Shown here: positions 16,991-25,379 of the stretch, one piece after another
How positions within the stretch are numbered: the stretch's first letter is position 1
Layout of the letters: the number at the start of each line of letters is the position of its first letter
Source of the DNA: Anaeromyxobacter sp. Fw109-5
GTDB taxonomy: Bacteria; Myxococcota; Myxococcia; Myxococcales; Anaeromyxobacteraceae
Reading direction: 5' to 3'
Length of the DNA: 64,000 bases
Assembly: GCF_000017505.1 (NCBI RefSeq)
Contig: NC_009675.1
Location: 3,853,001-3,917,000, forward strand
The notes under the pieces: model-generated
The model's input: only the letters and a program-made list of their open reading frames with translations
Databases searched by the model: none
Told to the model about the DNA's origin: nothing
Made by a program: the position numbers and the translations under genes

Positions 16991-19126
16991 TCACCGCGCC
17001 GCCGGGCGCGAGAGGACCACGAGCGAGCGCGCCGCGACCTCGACCACCCGCTGCGCCGCGACCCTCGGCCGCTTCGCGTCGATCGCGCCGGCGGTGTCGA
17101 CGAGGATCTCCCATTCCGCTCCCCACGACACGTCCGGCAGCGTGTACGCGACCAGCTCGTGATGCGCGTTCAGGAGGACGAGGAGCGTGTCGCCCACGAT
17201 CCGGATCCCGCGCTCGTCGGGCGTGTCGATGGCATCGCCGCCCAGCAGGAACGCGAGCGAACGGACGAACACCTGCCAGTCGGCCTCCCTCATCTCGCGG
17301 CCGTCGGGCCGGAACCACGCGAGATCCTTGAGCGACGAATCCCAGAGCCGCGCGCCGCGGAAGAAGCGCCGGCGCTGGAGCACCGGCTCGCGCAGCCGCA
17401 GGCGGATCATGTGGGCGGTGAAGTCGAGGAGCGTCTGCCGGCGACCGTCGAGGTCCCAGTCGAGCCACGAGATCTCGTTGTCCTGACAGTACGCGTTGTT
17501 GTTCCCGCGCTGGGTCTTGCCCATCTCGTCCCCCGCGCAGAGCATCGGGACGCCTTGCGAGACGAAGAGTGCCGCGATGAGGTTCCGCTGCTGACGATCG
17601 CGGAGCTCCTTCACGAGCGGATCGTCGGTCTCGCCCTCGGCGCCGCAGTTCCAGGAGGCATTGTCGTCGGAGCCGTCGCGGTTGCCTTCGAGGTTCGCCT
17701 CGTTGTGCTTGCGCTCGTACGAGACGAGGTCGCGCAGCGTGAAGCCGTCGTGCGCCGTGACGAAGTTGACGCTGGCGAAGATCTTGCGGCCCGCGGCCTC
17801 GTACAGGTCGGCCGACCCCGTCAGCCGGTACCCGAGCTCCGGCGCCTGGCCCTGCTCGCCCTTCCAGAAGCGGCGCACCACGTCGCGGTACCGGCCGTTC
17901 CACTCCGACCAGCGCACGGGGAACCTGCCGACCGCGTAGCCCCCGGGTCCGAGGTCCCAGGGTTCGGCGATGAGCTTCATCTTCGCGAGCGTCGGGTCCT
18001 GGTGCACGGCCTGCAGGAATCCAGACCGCGGATCGAAGTGCTCGGGATCGCGGCACAGCGTGGTCGCCAGGTCGAAGCGGAACCCGTCGACGTGCAACTG
18101 CTCCGCCCAGTAGCGGAGCGAGTCCATGACGAGCTTCAGCGTCTGCGGATTCGTCGTGTCGAGGCTGTTTCCGCAACCGGTGAAGTCGACGTAGTAGCGC
18201 CGATCCGCCGCCGACAGGCGGTAGTAGTCGTCGTTCGCGAGGCCCTTCAGCGAGAGCGTCGGGCCGAGGTGATTGCCTTCGCAGGTGTGGTTGTAGACGA
18301 CGTCCACGATGACCTCGATGCCGGCGCGGTGCAGCGCCTTCACCATCTCCTTGAAGTCGGTCACCTGCCCGCCGCGCGAGCCGAGGCTCGAGTAGCGCTG
18401 CTCGGGCGCGAAGTAGCATAGGGTGTTGTAGCCCCAGTAGTTCTTCAGCCCCTTCTCGACGAGGTGGGCGTCGTCCACGAACTCGTGGACGGGGAGCAGC
18501 TCGACGGCGGTGATCCCGAGCCGCCGAAGGTGCGCGATGGCCTCCGGAGACGCGAGACCCGCGTAGGTGCCGCGCAGCTCCGGTGGCACGCCCGGATGAC
18601 GCATCGTGAATCCGCGCACGTGCACCTCGTAGATCACCGATCGGTGCCACGGCGTGAGCGGGCGCGTGTCCCCGCCCCAGTCGAAGAGGTCCGCGACCAC
18701 CACGGCCTTCGGCACTCCCCAGGCGTCGTCCTGGACGTCCGCGCCGAGGTCCCCGCCGGGATCGCCCACCGGGTAGGAGTGGACCGGCGCCCTCCAGTCG
18801 ACCTCCCCCGTCAACGCCCGCGCGTACGGGTCCACCAGGAGCTTCGAGCCGTTGAAGCGCAGGCCGCGGGTAGGCTCGTAGGGCCCGTGGGCGCGGAAGC
18901 CGTAGAGCGTTCCGGTCTGCAGGCCCGGAGAATAGGCGTGCCAGACGTGAGCGGTCTTCTCGCGCAGCTCGAATCGGCGGGTCTCGCGCGCAGGAGCGTC
19001 CGGGTCGAAGACACACACCTCGACGCGCGTCGCCTGCGGGCTGTACACCGCGAAGTTGACGCCGTGCCCGTCGAACGTGGCTCCCAGCGGCTCGGGTCGG
19101 CCCGGCCATGTCGCCCGTGCGTGCAT
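16991..19126 (-). CDS. glgX: Glycogen debranching enzyme (GH13, isoamylase type)
   Basis: The 711-residue cytoplasmic GH13 enzyme has an N-terminal CBM48-like domain (GATFDGHGVNFAVYSPQATR, residues 13-32) and the four catalytic regions: DVVYNHT (I), DGFRFDLATTL (II, nucleophile Asp), LIAEPWDLG (III, acid Glu) and VTAHDGFTLRDLVSYERK (IV). The combination with GEVDW and GNNNAYCQDN is typical of GlgX/TreX, which hydrolyses alpha-1,6 branches of glycogen or limit dextrin. The start at 19126 sits 11 bases after the cardiolipin-synthase-like stop, with a G-rich ribosome site. In the island it could release maltodextrins feeding stress metabolism. Confidence 0.93.
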   Translation of the reverse strand: MHARATWPGRPEPLGATFDGHGVNFAVYSPQATRVEVCVFDPDAPARETRRFELREKTAHVWHAYSPGLQTGTLYGFRAHGPYEPTRGLRFNGSKLLVDPYARALTGEVDWRAPVHSYPVGDPGGDLGADVQDDAWGVPKAVVVADLFDWGGDTRPLTPWHRSVIYEVHVRGFTMRHPGVPPELRGTYAGLASPEAIAHLRRLGITAVELLPVHEFVDDAHLVEKGLKNYWGYNTLCYFAPEQRYSSLGSRGGQVTDFKEMVKALHRAGIEVIVDVVYNHTCEGNHLGPTLSLKGLANDDYYRLSAADRRYYVDFTGCGNSLDTTNPQTLKLVMDSLRYWAEQLHVDGFRFDLATTLCRDPEHFDPRSGFLQAVHQDPTLAKMKLIAEPWDLGPGGYAVGRFPVRWSEWNGRYRDVVRRFWKGEQGQAPELGYRLTGSADLYEAAGRKIFASVNFVTAHDGFTLRDLVSYERKHNEANLEGNRDGSDDNASWNCGAEGETDDPLVKELRDRQQRNLIAALFVSQGVPMLCAGDEMGKTQRGNNNAYCQDNEISWLDWDLDGRRQTLLDFTAHMIRLRLREPVLQRRRFFRGARLWDSSLKDLAWFRPDGREMREADWQVFVRSLAFLLGGDAIDTPDERGIRIVGDTLLVLLNAHHELVAYTLPDVSWGAEWEILVDTAGAIDAKRPRVAAQRVVEVAARSLVVLSRPAAR

Positions 19127-19137
19127 CCGTGCCCCCC

Positions 19138-20400
19138 TCAGGGCGCGCCGCCCGGCGCCGCTCCAGGTCGCACCTCGGCGAGCGGCAAGCCGGCGCCGGA
19201 CGGCTCGCGCCGGCCGGTCACTTGGCGCGAGCGCGCCATGTCCATCCGCCAGCACTCCTCGAACTCTGCCGCGAACGGGCGGTCGTCGACGACGAGGCAG
19301 CCCTCCTCGAGCCAGTTCATCGAGAGGAAGTCGAGGTTCATGGAGCCGATGACCACGAGCCGGTCGTCGATCAGCATCGTCTTGGCGTGCATCATCGACG
19401 GCTGATACTCGTGGACCTTCACGCGACTCCGGTCGAGGCAGGGATAGAGACGCCGCTGGACGAACGTGACGCCGGGGTGGTCCTGGTAGGGGCCGGGCAG
19501 CAGCAGCCGCACCTCGATCCCGCGCTCGGGGCGCGCGCACAGGGCGGCGAGCACCTCCGGCGGCGGGACGAAGTAGGCGTTCGCGATCCATGCCCGCCGC
19601 CGGGCCGCCGCCACCGCGACGTGCGTCACCCAGCGGGCGTGGGACAGCCCCTTGACGTCCATGCTGGTCACGTACGCGGCTCGGGCGTCCCCTGCAGGCC
19701 GGGCCCGCTCGAACTCGCCCGCGGGCAGGATGGTGCCTCCCGTCTCGAGCCAGTGGCTGGCGAACGCCACCTGCATCTGCCGCACGACCGGCCCCTCGAC
19801 CCGGGCGTTCGAGTCTCGCCACTCGCGCGGAGACAGGCCGTTGCCCAGCCACTCGGGCGCTATGCCGAACCCCCCCGTGAAACCCACGCGTCCGTCGACG
19901 ACGACCAGCTTGCGGTGATTTCGCCCGGTGAAGGCGAGCGGACGCTCGTGCAGCGGGCGGAAGTAGTGCGCCTCGCACCCCGCCGCGAGCAACCGCGGGC
20001 GGAGCTGTCGGTCGAAGCCGGGGCTCCCGACGGGATCGACGAGGATCCGCACCGCGATCCCCTCGCGCGCCCGGCGGCAGAGAAGGTTCACCATCCGCTC
20101 CCCGGGCTGCCCCGGCTTCCAGATGTAGACGTCGACGTGGACGCTGTGGCGCGCCGCGCGGATCGTCTCCTCGATCGCGTCGAACACCTGGCCGTTGTCC
20201 CTGCGCTCGACGTGGTTTCCGGCGAGCATTGGGGTCGCCGTCGTCTCGAGGAGCGCGAGGGCGACCGAGTCGACGCCCTCGCCGAGCCCGGCGGAGAGTG
20301 AAGCCCAAGGCCCGTACCGGGTCCGAAGATCCCACCAGCGCCGCGCCAGAACCCCGAGCGTCGCTCCCGTGGCGACCCCTGCCGCTAGCGCAGCCCTCAT
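19138..20400 (-). CDS. Phospholipase D-like cardiolipin synthase family protein
   Basis: The 420-residue protein carries two HKD motifs, HRKLVVVDGRVGFTGG near residue 180 and MHAKTMLIDDRLVVIGSMN near residue 345, the signature of phosphatidyl transferases such as ClsA/ClsB. An N-terminal Ala/Gly-rich hydrophobic stretch (ALAAGVATGATLGVLA) may anchor it to the inner membrane. Cardiolipin synthesis alters membrane properties under heat and osmotic stress, agreeing with the island's theme; the exact reaction is inferred. The ATG at 20398-20400 was preferred because the frame upstream runs into gene fragments of other families. glgX follows after 11 bp. Confidence 0.88.
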   Translation of the reverse strand: MRAALAAGVATGATLGVLARRWWDLRTRYGPWASLSAGLGEGVDSVALALLETTATPMLAGNHVERRDNGQVFDAIEETIRAARHSVHVDVYIWKPGQPGERMVNLLCRRAREGIAVRILVDPVGSPGFDRQLRPRLLAAGCEAHYFRPLHERPLAFTGRNHRKLVVVDGRVGFTGGFGIAPEWLGNGLSPREWRDSNARVEGPVVRQMQVAFASHWLETGGTILPAGEFERARPAGDARAAYVTSMDVKGLSHARWVTHVAVAAARRRAWIANAYFVPPPEVLAALCARPERGIEVRLLLPGPYQDHPGVTFVQRRLYPCLDRSRVKVHEYQPSMMHAKTMLIDDRLVVIGSMNLDFLSMNWLEEGCLVVDDRPFAAEFEECWRMDMARSRQVTGRREPSGAGLPLAEVRPGAAPGGAP

Positions 20401-20455
20401 CGCGCTGCAAAGCTGCGCATCGCGCGAGGGCCGGGCACCGCTGGATGGCTGAGGC

Positions 20456-20777
20456 TTAGACCGCCCGCTCGACGGGGCCGACGACGAGCGCATCGATGAG
20501 CGCCGCCGCGGTGAACGATAGATCCGCCGGCTCGAGCGCGTGCTGGTTCCGGAACGCTGGTCGAGCGGGAAGTGGCGATACGCGAAGAGGAGCCAGCCTG
20601 CGAGGACGCGCCGTACCGCCTCCACCTCGGGGTTCGCGGGGGCACAGTACGGGCACTCGTAGTCGCCGTACTCGACGAGCTGGAGCGGCGCGTCGCGCCC
20701 ACCACGCGGTGCCCGTCGCCCAGGAGCCGCACGGCCATGTTCCCGCCCATCCGTCCGAGCCCGACGAACCCGACCAT
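20456..20777 (-). pseudogene. Fused fragments: 6-phosphogluconate dehydrogenase N-terminus and DsbA-type thioredoxin fold
   Basis: An ATG at 20775-20777 starts MVGFVGLGRMGGNMAVRLL, the Rossmann GLGRMG motif of decarboxylating 6-phosphogluconate dehydrogenase (Gnd/YqeC type), but only 31 residues remain. At about 20691 the sequence passes, in another frame, to LVEYGDYECPYCAPANPEV with an active-site CPYC, the start of a DsbA/NhaA-linked thioredoxin domain, which breaks off after AYRHFPL near 20563. A third short coding piece (LSFTAAALIDALVVGP) runs to 20456. None is functional. The gnd piece is notable because zwf and transketolase, its pathway partners, are intact in the island. Confidence 0.55.
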
Positions 20778-20907
20778 GGTCGACACGTAATCGGAGGAAC
20801 ACGGCGCGTCTCGATCACGGAAGGAGTCGTCGGGGCGACCCGGCGATCGCGGACGCGTCGCGGCACGGTGAGCGGAGCGTACGCACCTTCGTGCGAGGAG
20901 GATCCGC

Positions 20908-22746
20908 ATGACCCCCGCGACGGACCGCTGGGCACCCCTCGCGACGCAGCTTCGCGCCGACAGCATCCGGGCCACCACCAGGGCGGGGTCCGGGCATCCG
21001 ACCTCCAGCCTCTCCGCCGCCGACCTGATGGCGGTCCTGCTCGCCGGCCACCTGCACTACGATTGGCGGCACCCGAGGAGCCCCGACAACGACCGGCTCG
21101 TCTTCTCGAAGGGCCACGCTGCGCCGCTGCTGTACGCGATGCTCAAAGCGGCAGGGGCGATCTCCGACGAGGAGCTGCTCACGCTCCGGAAGCTCGGCAG
21201 CCGGCTCGAGGGGCACCCCTCGCCGCGCCTTCCCTTCGTCGAGGTCGCGACCGGCTCGCTCGGGCAGGGACTCCCCATCGCGATCGGCGTCGCGCTCGCC
21301 GCGCGGCTCACGCGCCGCGATCTTCGCTGCTGGGTGCTCCTCGGCGACAGCGAGATGTCGGAGGGGAGCGTCTACGAGGCGCTCGAGCTAGGCGGCCACT
21401 ACCGCCTCGCGTCGCTCGTCGCGATCGTGGACATGAACCGCCTCGGGCAGCGAGGACCGACCATGCTCGGGTGGGAGGGGGAACGCTACGCCGACCGCGC
21501 GCGCGCCTTCGGCTGGAAGGCGCTCGTCATCGACGGCCACGACCACCCCGCCATCGATTGGGCCTGCTCCGAGGCGGAGCGCGCCGACCGGCCGGTCTGC
21601 ATCGTGGCGCGGACGAAGAAGGGGGCCGGCGTCGCGCTCCTCGAGGACCGGGAGGGGTGGCACGGCAAGGCGCTCTCGGAGGGCGAGGCGAGGCTCGCCC
21701 TCGCGGAGCTCGGGAATCCTCGCTGCGACCTGGTGATCGAGACGCCGCTCCCGCGGCGGAGCTCGCCCCAGTGGTCCCCGCGCCGTGGCGCCTATCAGGC
21801 GCCGCGCTACGAGCCCGGGTCCAGGGTAGCGACGCGCGAGGCCTTCGGGGACGCGCTGCGGGCGCTCGGGGACGCGCGCGACCACGTGGTCGCCCTCGAC
21901 GGCGAGGTCAGCAACTCGACGTACTCGGAGAGGTTCGAGAGGGCGCACCCGGACCGGTTCTTCGAGCTCTACATCGCCGAGCAGGCGCTCGTGTCCGCCG
22001 CGGTGGGCATGCAGGTCCTCGGTGCCGTTCCCTTCGCGTCCACGTTCGCCGCGTTCGTCACGCGCGCGTACGACCAGCTCCGCATGGCCGCGATCTCGCG
22101 CGCCCGCCTCTGCCTCGTGGGCACGCACGCGGGAGTCTCGATCGGCGAGGACGGGCCGTCGCAGATGGGGCTCGAGGACCTGGCGATGATGCGCGCCGTG
22201 GTGGGGAGCACCGTGCTCTACCCGTCGTGCGCGACGACGACCGCCGACCTCGTCGGCCAGGCGGCGGATCGGGAGGGGATCGTGTACCTGCGCGCGACCC
22301 GCGAGAAGACGCCGGTCCTGTACGGGCCCGGGGAGCGATTCCCGATCGGCGGCAGCCGAGTCGTGCGCGGGTCGAGCGCGGATGCGGCCGCGGTGATCGC
22401 GGCCGGGATCACGCTTCACGAGGCGCTCCGGGCGCACGACCTCCTCAGGGCGGAGGGGATCGCCGTCCGCGTGGTGGACCTCTACTCGGTGAAGCCGATC
22501 GACGCGGCGACGGTGGAGGCGTGCGCCAACGAGTGCAGCGGGCGGCTCGTGGTCGTCGAGGATCACCGGCCGGAGGGAGGGCTCGCCGACGCCGTATCGG
22601 AGGTGTTCGCCGAGCGGCGCGGCCCCGCGATCTTCCGCCTCGCGGTGCGCGGAATGCCGGGGTCAGGAACCCCCCGCGAGCTCCTCGACGCGGCGGGCAT
22701 CGGCGCCGCCGCCATCGTCGACGCCGTGAAGCGGGCGACTCGGTGA
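20908..22746 (+). CDS. tkt: Transketolase
   Basis: The full-length single-chain thiamine-diphosphate enzyme has 612 residues. Visible landmarks are RAGSGHPTSSLSAADLMAVL (25-44), SKGHAAPLLYAM, ATGSLGQGLPIAIGVALAAR, the metal/TPP motif GDSEMSEGS...VDMNRLGQ, and in the second half LDGEVSNST and the catalytic Glu in YIAEQALVSAAVGM. It interconverts pentose, heptose and triose phosphates in the non-oxidative pentose phosphate pathway. GAGGAGG precedes the ATG. Some short transketolases of this type occur with stress and sugar cassettes. Together with zwf it could expand NADPH and pentose supply. A fragment of a usp gene follows it. Confidence 0.93.
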   Translation: MTPATDRWAPLATQLRADSIRATTRAGSGHPTSSLSAADLMAVLLAGHLHYDWRHPRSPDNDRLVFSKGHAAPLLYAMLKAAGAISDEELLTLRKLGSRLEGHPSPRLPFVEVATGSLGQGLPIAIGVALAARLTRRDLRCWVLLGDSEMSEGSVYEALELGGHYRLASLVAIVDMNRLGQRGPTMLGWEGERYADRARAFGWKALVIDGHDHPAIDWACSEAERADRPVCIVARTKKGAGVALLEDREGWHGKALSEGEARLALAELGNPRCDLVIETPLPRRSSPQWSPRRGAYQAPRYEPGSRVATREAFGDALRALGDARDHVVALDGEVSNSTYSERFERAHPDRFFELYIAEQALVSAAVGMQVLGAVPFASTFAAFVTRAYDQLRMAAISRARLCLVGTHAGVSIGEDGPSQMGLEDLAMMRAVVGSTVLYPSCATTTADLVGQAADREGIVYLRATREKTPVLYGPGERFPIGGSRVVRGSSADAAAVIAAGITLHEALRAHDLLRAEGIAVRVVDLYSVKPIDAATVEACANECSGRLVVVEDHRPEGGLADAVSEVFAERRGPAIFRLAVRGMPGSGTPRELLDAAGIGAAAIVDAVKRATR

Positions 22747-22766
22747 GGTGATGTGAGGTGAGGTGA

Positions 22767-22850
22767 CGCGGCTCCTGCCCGGATCGGTGGCCGAGCGCGT
22801 GGTGCGCGAGGCGCCCTGCCCCCGTGCTCGTGTTGCGCTGCGCGAGCGGG
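22767..22850 (+). pseudogene. C-terminal fragment of a universal stress protein gene
   Basis: The stretch encodes LLPGSVAERVVREAPCP and is nearly identical at base level to 32894-32972, the end of the intact usp gene. An extra C in the following C run shifts the frame. Only the last 25 or so codons remain, directly after transketolase and a short GTGAGGT-type repeat. It probably marks an earlier tkt-usp arrangement copied from or into the zwf-usp locus. Confidence 0.6.
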
Positions 22851-22854
22851 ATCG

Positions 22855-23331
22855 TCAGGCGGCGGCGGCCCGCGCGCCGCGCTCGCGTACGAGCCAGTAG
22901 GTCACGCCCACCGCGATCACGACCGCTGCGAGGGCGAAGATCTGCATCGCGTCGTACTCCTTCACGTCGAGGATGATGAACTTCCGCGCGAGCGCCAGGA
23001 TCGCGATGAGAAGCACCGTCTGCACCTCGATGATGTGAGCTCGCCCGGGCGCCACCCTCGTGATCGAGTGCCGGAACTCGAGCGCGATGAGCACGGTTGC
23101 AATCTCCCCGAACACGACCTGAAAGACCTTGTGGTCGAGCGGGTTCAGGAGTCCGGCCATGAAGAGGGACAGAACCTCCCTGGAGAGTCTCCAGACCGCG
23201 ATGATGACGACGGCGGCGATCAGCCACGCGATGATGAGCGCCACCGCCTGCTCGAACCGCTCGTAGACCCCGAGCGTGAGCCAGTTGGCCTTGAACTCCG
23301 CGAAATGCTTGCGGCGTGCAGGTGTTCCCAT
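22855..23331 (-). CDS. psiE: PsiE-type phosphate-starvation-inducible membrane protein
   Basis: The 158-residue inner-membrane protein has four hydrophobic helices: ALIIAWLIAAVVIIAVWRL, VFQVVFGEIATVLIALEF, VQTVLLIAILALARKFIIL, and IFALAAVVIAVGVTYWLV. The EFRHSITR and KFIILDV segments between helices 2 and 3 are characteristic of the PsiE family. Its function is unknown; in E. coli it is induced by phosphate starvation. A psiE gene is also a usual member of the transmissible locus of stress tolerance. Here it is the last gene of a minus-strand run, 20 bp after the SDH-type protease, so probably in one operon with it. Confidence 0.88.
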   Translation of the reverse strand: MGTPARRKHFAEFKANWLTLGVYERFEQAVALIIAWLIAAVVIIAVWRLSREVLSLFMAGLLNPLDHKVFQVVFGEIATVLIALEFRHSITRVAPGRAHIIEVQTVLLIAILALARKFIILDVKEYDAMQIFALAAVVIAVGVTYWLVRERGARAAAA

Positions 23332-23351
23332 GATGCGCTCCGGTCAATCGC

Positions 23352-24188
23352 TCACTCCCGGCGTTCGCGCGGCGGCTCCGCACGACGCGGAACCGGCAGG
23401 TACTCCACCGCAGGCCTCCTCCGCACCGGCTGCGGGTACAGGCTCATGAGCTGCATGAACTCGGCGGGCACGTCGGACCGGACCTTGAACCCGAGCCGCT
23501 GCGCCTGCTCGAACGTGATGGGGTAATCGTGGGTCCACGTCCCCGTGGACAGCAGCTCCGCGAGCTCACGCGACTTCTCGGCAGATACGCTCCTCGTGAA
23601 CAGGTCCTGGACGCTCTCGCGGATCTGGTTCACCGCCTTCTCGGCCACGTCGGCGAGGACGAGCGTCTGGTCGTCGATCTCGGCGATCGGCTTCTTCGAG
23701 ACGACCTTCAGGAGCGACGCCGCTGGGTACTGGCCGAGCTGGGGGTCTACCGGGCCGAGGACGGCATGGCGCGACATCAAGATCTCGTCCGCGGAGAGCG
23801 CGATGAGCGTCCCGCCCGACATCGCGTAATGCGGCACGATCACCGTCACCTTGCCCTTGTGGTCCCGCTCCGCCCGAGCGATCTGGAGCGCCGCGAGGAC
23901 GACCCCGCCCGGCGTGTGCAGGACGATGTCGAGCGGCACCTCCGGGTCCGTCAGCTCGATCGCGCGCAGGACGTCCTCCGAGTCGTTGATGTCGATGTAC
24001 CGCATCAGCGGGAAGCCGAGCAGGCTCATCGTCTCCTGGCGGTGGACGAGCAAGATGACGCGCGATTTGCGTCGGCGCTCGATGCGCGAGATGAGGCGCT
24101 GGCGCGAGCTCTCGAGGAGGCGCTGCTGGAGCACGGGCTGCAGCGCCGAGAGCATGAAGAAGAGCCAAACGAGCTGCCCGATGTCCAT
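23352..24188 (-). CDS. SDH-type Clp-fold serine protease (membrane-linked)
   Basis: The 278-residue protein has an N-terminal hydrophobic anchor (LVWLFFMLSALQPVL), a basic helical region (LLESSRQRLISRIERRRKSR), then a ClpP/crotonase-like fold. IVLHTPGGVVLAALQIA gives the oxyanion strand and HYAMSGGTLIALSADEI the likely catalytic Ser, with LGPVDPQLGQYP after it, all features of the serine dehydrogenase proteinase (SDH/PF01972) family. AGGTAGGCGG precedes the ATG at 24186-24188. In protein-quality-control clusters such proteases are thought to degrade membrane or stress-damaged proteins; the substrate is unknown. It lies between the rhomboid protease and PsiE genes with short gaps. Confidence 0.85.
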   Translation of the reverse strand: MDIGQLVWLFFMLSALQPVLQQRLLESSRQRLISRIERRRKSRVILLVHRQETMSLLGFPLMRYIDINDSEDVLRAIELTDPEVPLDIVLHTPGGVVLAALQIARAERDHKGKVTVIVPHYAMSGGTLIALSADEILMSRHAVLGPVDPQLGQYPAASLLKVVSKKPIAEIDDQTLVLADVAEKAVNQIRESVQDLFTRSVSAEKSRELAELLSTGTWTHDYPITFEQAQRLGFKVRSDVPAEFMQLMSLYPQPVRRRPAVEYLPVPRRAEPPRERRE

Positions 24189-24225
24189 CCGCCTACCTCC
24201 AGGCGATCGATGACGGGACATCGCC

Positions 24226-24961
24226 TCAGGTCGACCACGCTCCCTCGATGCCGAGCTCGTCGCGCTCGAACCGACGCGGGGTCGGGTCTTCGGAGCAGGA
24301 ACACTCGGTGAAGCAGCGCCCCCGCCGCGAAACCGCCGATGTGGGCCCACCATGCGACCCCTCCGACGTCGGCAGGCGCAAGGCTCGCGACCGTTCCGCC
24401 GACGAGCTGGGTCAAGAGCCAGAACAGGAGATAGACGACGGCCGGAAGCTCGAAGAAGAACGGCAAGAACAGGATTGGCAGCACCGCGATGATGCGTGCC
24501 CCGGGAAAGAGGAGGAAGTAGGCGCCGAACACGCCGGCGATCGCGCCCGAGGCGCCGACGGTCGGGAGCGTGGAGTCGACGTTCGTGAGCCAATGCGTGA
24601 CCCCGGCCACCACGCCCGTCAGGAGATAGAAGACGAGGAAACGCCACGGCCCCATCCGATCCTCGACGTTGTCGCCGAAGATCCAGAGTGACCACATGTT
24701 GCCGATGATGTGTGCCCACCCGCCGTGAAGGAACATGCTGGTGACGAACGGCCAGTAGTCGTCCGTCGGGAACCCCAGCGCCGATGCCCACTCCGGGTGG
24801 CTGAAGCGCGCAGGGACGACCCCGAACAGGTGGACGAACCGCAGCAGCTCGTCCGGAGGGAGCGTGAGCTCGTACAGGAACACCGCGACGTTCAAGGCGA
24901 TGAGCGCCCAGGTTACGACGGGCGCGCGGCGTCTCGGGACGGTGTCGCGGACCGGGATCAT
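24226..24961 (-). CDS. Rhomboid family intramembrane serine protease (C-terminal frameshift)
   Basis: The six-helix rhomboid shows the standard marks: TSMFLHGGWAHIIGNMWSL (helix 2, H and N), nucleophile Ser in GASGAIAGVFGAYF, and catalytic His in AHIGGFAAGALL. I use the ATG at 24959-24961 because AGGAGGCGC lies just upstream. Near 24280 the frame in the sequence runs on into the next gene; one inserted base would instead give RFERDELGIEGAWST and a TGA at 24226, a normal short tail before the SDH gene at 24188. Rhomboids cut transmembrane helices. Rhomboid, SDH protease and PsiE form a downstream block after clpK. Confidence 0.85.
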
Positions 24962-25053
24962 CGCAGCGCCTCCTACGGTCCGTGCGGCGTCGACGCGTGG
25001 CAAATGCGGGACGTCCGCGCGCCCGCCCCACCGTGAGCGCGTGAACGAAGGAC

Positions 25054-25079
25054 GTGGAAGGCGCGCTCTCGCCTTCCAC
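25054..25079. terminator. Perfect hairpin between clpK and rhomboid genes
   Basis: The inverted repeat GTGGAAGGCG / CGCCTTCCAC has 10 bp and a 6-base loop. It lies in the 418-bp gap between the clpK stop (25380) and the rhomboid start (24961). No clear T run follows on either strand, so it could be a terminator, an mRNA-stability hairpin or part of a processing site. Confidence 0.5.
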
Positions 25080-25166
25080 CCCTTCGGCCGGTGGGCCTCA
25101 CACTCCCCGTTCGTCGGGGGGCCGTGGGCGTCGATCGCCCGGGAGGGTCGGAGCTGGGACCGGGCG

Positions 25167-25192
25167 CGGCGGGTCAGCTGCCTGACCCGCCG
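25167..25192. terminator. Strong hairpin downstream of clpK
   Basis: CGGCGGGTCAG and CTGACCCGCCG form an 11-bp perfect stem with a CTGC loop. It lies about 190 bp beyond the clpK stop and is the best candidate for ending the hsp20-hdeD-clpK transcript. The rest of the 24962-25379 gap holds no coding I can support. Confidence 0.5.
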
Positions 25193-25379
25193 AGCCGGAG
25201 CGGCTCCAGACCGGGCGTCACGCCCCTCGAGGCAATCCGAGGCCCGCTCGCGTTTCCGGCCTCGAACGAAGGAAGCAGGTTCTCTGCGAGTCTCCGTTCG
25301 GCTCCGCTACATCGGTAATCATCCCGACTCGCCCCGCAACGCACGCGGTCGTCGTGTGCTCGAGACGACTGCGCCTGGG

